A stretch of 64,000 bases of DNA, from positions 48,696,374 through 48,760,373 of the forward strand of contig OW387133.1 of the NCBI GenBank assembly GCA_936440205.1, given 5' to 3'. This document shows positions 61,101-64,000 of the stretch, piece by piece. The notes below the pieces were generated by a model, which was not told where the DNA came from, searched no databases, and worked only from the letters and a program-made list of their open reading frames with translations. Positions within the stretch are counted from its first letter, which is position 1. Every line of letters begins with the position of its first letter. Position numbers and translations under genes: made by a program. The stretch comes from Lepidonotus clava (Eukaryota > Annelida > Polychaeta > Phyllodocida > Polynoidae).

Positions 61101-63634
61101 AATCATATCCAACAATTTAAAAGGGTCATTGAATACATATTTAACTCAGTCAGTCTATACTACTTGCAATAATACCAAGTTATGTCAACTGTTCTGGGTA
61201 TGCTCCCAAGAAATGGGATCTTTTAAATTTTATACCACATATTCTTGATACGCTCCAAGGAAATGGGATAATAAAACCCAAATATGTTTTTTCCTCTTCA
61301 GATCCCCCGCTTGCAGGTCTATGTGCCATATTGCGCCAACCAGGTTTACGCCCGGGCGCTGCTGGACCAGAAAAAGAAGGATCCTGCCATTGATGACTTT
61401 CTGCAGCGGTGTCAAGATTCCCCCTTCAGTCGCCACCTCGACCTATGGTCATTCCTGGACATCCCAAGGAGTAGGCTTGTCAAGTACCCTCTGCTTCTGA
61501 AAAACATCCAAAAAAAGGTGAGTAACTATTGAAAATAAGTTTTAACATCAGGTTAATAGAATTATGATAATAAGTTTAATATTTTCCTCATGAATATATT
61601 GGTGAATATCACATATATTGTGTGATTAATACACATGTTTCTTTTCTTATTTGACGCTAGTCTGTTTGCATCTAAAAGATATTTTATATTCAATTGTGAT
61701 ATGTTATAAAGAACATTGTGCTTTTTTCACAGACGGACGAGTTCCACACAGATTACGCTTTGCTTAACCGTGCTGTGGAGGCCCTAGAAGGAATTATTAG
61801 TGAAGTGGACAAACAGACAGGAGAAGCCAAATGCCGTTTTACGTATGAGAAACTCGAGTTTATTGATGACAAACAGGTGAGCTTTTCAGTGTACTTCTTT
61901 TTAAATATAATTTGATCAATCGAATAGCAGAATGTAACTGTTATGTCAGGGTTGTATCCAACAAGTAGAAGTGCTATTGCGTTTTAAAACCTTGATAACG
62001 TACTAGTTGCATACCTAAATGAGATTTCGGATAACTTTATGACATTATGTCAAATTAGTTTTGGATGATTCCCGTTACACACATTTTAATCTTGCATTTC
62101 ATTTTCATTTTAGAAGCACCACTTGATCAAAGATGCTAAAGTAATACACTGCGATGGAATTCTGAAAAACAACCGTGGAACAGTAAGTTTTACCATGCAA
62201 ATTCATACCAATTTTCCTTACAAGACACACTTTCCTCTTCCCTGATTTCCTGTTCGAAAGGTCTTGGGTCTTTTTCAATTTTCCTTAATTTTTTCTAGAA
62301 AATATGAACAGAATAATTCAAGCGTACTTCAGTTGTGTATGCATTATCATACTGATAAAGACGACGAACTATTGTTCCATGAATCTGGATATGTTTAACT
62401 CATGACACTTTCCTTACGTTCCTTCAGAAGCTGCATGTATTCCTGTTTGACCGCGTGTTGGTGCTGACTCGGCCGGCGACCCGCGGCCACCAGTTGCGGT
62501 ACCAGGTTTACCGACAGCCCATCCCCATCGCCGAGCTGGTCCTGGACGACCTGCAGGACGGAGAGTCCAAACGGGGCTCCTTCAGAAGTACATTCTCACA
62601 AAACTCAAATGGTGAGTTGGCGCTACTGGGTCTGTTATAGACAATTAGCACTGTTTAGCAAGGAGAACTATTTAAATACTATCAAACCTACGGGAAGAGT
62701 TGAGTAGGTGAAAGATGATAAAAAACTATTTAACTGTTCAGTTTGATGCGTACTGTAACGCCACCTGACGGAATGTTTCGGTTGGGCAATAGTTCCAATT
62801 TTTGGTGAAATATCGATGGTATGGTTAGAATAATTCCAGTTTTGGTATTATAACAGTTTGATCATGAATTGACCCAATGGTGCATGAAATAAAACGTCAA
62901 TTTTCAAACACTCATATTAATTTTCATAATCATTTGTATTTTCATTCTCGTTTCTAAGCATGTGTTTCTGTGTTGGATGTAAACATGAATTGCTTGAGAG
63001 TCATGCTTTTTTTTTCTCTTTAGGTAAAAACCAGTTCCGAGTTACTGGTGGCACAGCTCAGAAGCCCCAGTCGTACACACTACAGGCCAATGACGAACAT
63101 GACAAGCGTCAGTGGGTGACTTCCATTCGTGCAATGCTTGCTGCGGAGAGGGAACGCCTAGGCATCGTTGTCACCAGTGATGCCGGCAGAGACTGCGTGG
63201 ACCAGAACCGACCCCTGACCCGCACCGCCAGCCGCTGCAGCTTCCGCCTCAAGAGGAAGTCAAGTACCGCCAGCCTGACAAGTATGACCAGCATGTCAAG
63301 TATCGGCAGCGTGAGCAGTCTGTACAGTGTCATGAGTTACGACACAGATGAGTCGAGTAGTGTTCTCTCCCTCGGTTCCCTCTCCAGTGCCAACGACAGC
63401 AGGATGGCCGGGGGCCCAGCCGGTCTGCCGGTATCACCTGCCACCTCAGTGACCAGCGAGTGTTCAGAGACTTCTGAGATCTACCCAGGATCCACTCCTC
63501 CCAGTGCTCGGCGTCACAGTCGTCGGCGATCCTCCTACAGCGTTGGCAGCCCCTCCTATTCCCCTGGTGCTTCCCCTAACACCACCGTCATCAGCACGGC
63601 GCCGGGCTCCCCACCAGAGGAGATCCACGTGTGA
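52114..63634 (+). CDS. NET1: Rho guanine nucleotide exchange factor, NET1/ARHGEF3 ancestor
   Basis: A Dbl-family exchange factor, expected to act on RhoA. Coding exons: 52114-52175, 57193-57268, 57495-57563, 57747-57851, 58123-58299, 59714-59893, 60127-60189, 60420-60516, 60875-60951, 61302-61517, 61733-61876, 62114-62182, 62428-62611, 63024-63634. They sum to 2,130 nt, 709 aa, with all phases agreeing. Nuclear signals PKRKRKRHK and KKRRRSS with TSLSNLLSP recall NET1 (LKRKR, TSLANLISP). PTPPKRRLSTFWCE precedes the DH domain (about 218-400: EEDLIEDL, FLQRCQDSPFSRHLDLWSFL, DIPRSRLVKYPLLLKNI). The PH domain spans about 425-545 (LKNNRGTKLHVFLFDRVLVL, YRQPIPIAELVLDDLQDGE, TLQANDEHDKRQW). A Ser-rich tail ends EEIHV. 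The single gene resembles both vertebrate paralogues. Confidence 0.96.
52176..57192 (+). other. first intron of the NET1-like gene
   Basis: 5.0 kb. It holds family A MITE copy 3 and two GC-rich patches that could be alternative non-coding first exons: about 54360-54461, ending CGCG|gtaagc, and about 56290-56547, ending GTAGAG|gtgggc. Neither joins the next exon in a coding phase, so any protein from them would start at the ATG at 57233. Nothing else is recognisable. Confidence 0.45.
52943..53206 (+). mobile_element. MITE, family A copy 3
   Basis: This copy starts CAGGGTGCCAACCAAACAGG and shares with 719-1048 the blocks GACAGGGAAAACACAGGGAA, AGGTTCTGAAATTCCTGATT, CTTGCTGGATATG-like sequence and GGGACAGGGAAATCTCAGGG. 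Its right terminus is degraded (AATTGGTCTTG), so the end is approximate. Confidence 0.75.
57193..59893 (+). CDS. NET1: NET1-like amino-terminal region exons
   Basis: Five exons encode the regulatory amino end. Three successive exons carry a related motif: TSLSNLLSPINK (57747-57851), LSLRSVLTPMRK (58123-58299) and LSLKNLLSPSPSRKK (59714-59893). The exon at 58123 also has an in-frame stop 13 nt past its donor (AAAG|gtgaag), so intron retention would give a truncated product of about 166 aa without the DH domain. Basic clusters here match the nuclear-localisation role known for NET1. Confidence 0.9.
59207..59690 (+). repeat. 245-bp tandem duplication in a NET1-like intron
   Basis: Two direct units (about 59207-59450 and 59451-59690) share ACCAAGAACCCTAACCTGTT, ACAAAGACAAACCACAGAT, AACCAAATTTGAAAATTAAA and GGCC-CTAAGAATTT blocks, with scattered differences and small indels. 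The second unit ends just before the acceptor of the exon at 59714, so it contributes branch-site sequence. Confidence 0.85.
60127..61876 (+). CDS. NET1: NET1-like DH domain exons
   Basis: Five exons encode the catalytic Dbl-homology helices: TIFELYQNEEDLIEDLNMVK, YHDSLCKLKLMTDGELKQIF, IPLHQDLVDQLRDQR, VPYCANQVYARALLDQKKKD, and the CR3-type block FLDIPRSRLVKYPLLLKNIQ. Against recalled ARHGEF3 and NET1 the conserved positions are kept. SPFSRHLDLWSFLDIPRSRL is almost identical to NET1. It should be active. Confidence 0.96.
63024..63634 (+). CDS. NET1: NET1-like last exon: PH end and Ser-rich tail
   Basis: It finishes the PH domain (QFRVTGGTAQKPQSYTLQAN, KRQWVTSIRAML) and adds about 150 residues rich in Ser and Thr (SLTSMTSMSSIGSVSSLYSV, RRHSRRRSSYSVGSPSYSPG). 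The chain ends EEIHV. As recalled, vertebrate NET1 ends ETLV and ARHGEF3 ends ESNV, both PDZ ligands; here I-x-V fits the class II pattern. Confidence 0.93.
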
Positions 63635-64000
63635 TTCCGCGACTCCTCACCCAGGCAGGGAGGGCGCGGGGGGCAGGGACGGACATTGGTGCTGGCTGCA
63701 GTAGCCTGTGTACATAGACACTTGTGTATAGTGCACACAGCCCACGTTAACGATAAGCCCGCTGGTAGGCACTCACTTTGTTATATACCAATGGCTTGGA
63801 CTTGCTTTGGTAGTTTCCCCTTCCCTATACGTCGTGAAGAACACGTCGCCTATGCCTTTTGTACTTCTCGGGAGTACCAGGAAAAGACGGGTGTTATTCA
63901 AAAGATGATCATCCCCATTAGTTGAATGTAGTAGCATGATCATATTATATTGGCCAATGTTACTTTTTACCTATATTTCTCTGTACAACATTGTTATTGT
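63635..64000 (+). other. 3' UTR of the NET1-like gene, cut by the window end
   Basis: GC-rich for the first 60 bases, then AT-rich. I see no AATAAA before the edge, so the transcript probably runs past the window. Confidence 0.7.

Overview
The window is animal nuclear DNA: AT-rich, with long introns and no operons. It carries three split genes, each of which I rebuilt exon by exon with matching splice phases. Words such as TAGGCCTA recur, and there are many small terminal-inverted-repeat elements of kinds common in marine invertebrates. Each gene looks like a single ancestor of vertebrate paralogues. A marine invertebrate is therefore likely, perhaps an echinoderm or hemichordate, but the species is inference. 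Layout: (1) 1-4.1 kb is the left flank, with a weak possible exon, two small DNA elements, and three tandem arrays set side by side between 43-bp perfect inverted repeats. (2) 4.1-27.8 kb, + strand, is a tubulin glycylase of the TTLL3/TTLL8 family. It has about 19 coding exons, about 946 aa, two pairs of tandemly duplicated exons that look mutually exclusive, and a possible second promoter. (3) 27.8-34.7 kb is the tail-to-tail intergenic region, with a 601-bp inverted-repeat element. (4) 34.7-45.3 kb, - strand, is an IL17RD (Sef)-type receptor. Its 13 exons sum to exactly 1,099 codons plus a stop: signal peptide, two FnIII-like regions, Thr/Pro stalk, one membrane segment, SEFIR domain and a long Ser/Pro-rich tail. 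(5) 45.3-52.1 kb is the head-to-head intergenic region, mostly AT-rich repeat DNA including a piggyBac-type element, ending in a GC-rich promoter. (6) 52.1-63.6 kb, + strand, is a RhoA exchange factor ancestral to NET1 and ARHGEF3: 14 coding exons, 709 aa, with DH and PH domains. The three genes do not form one pathway: the glycylase acts on ciliary tubulin, the receptor in IL-17/FGF signalling and the exchange factor on RhoA. Their order is the main result. As I recall the human maps, IL17RD lies beside ARHGEF3 (3p14.3), TTLL3 lies near IL17RE/IL17RC (3p25.3), and TTLL8 lies beside IL17REL (22q13.33). This window appears to hold the undivided ancestral cluster TTLL3/8 - IL17R - NET1/ARHGEF3. 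The other notable result is the duplicated catalytic-core exon of the glycylase. I saw no CRISPR array, rRNA, intact tRNA, retrovirus-like element or autonomous transposase gene.
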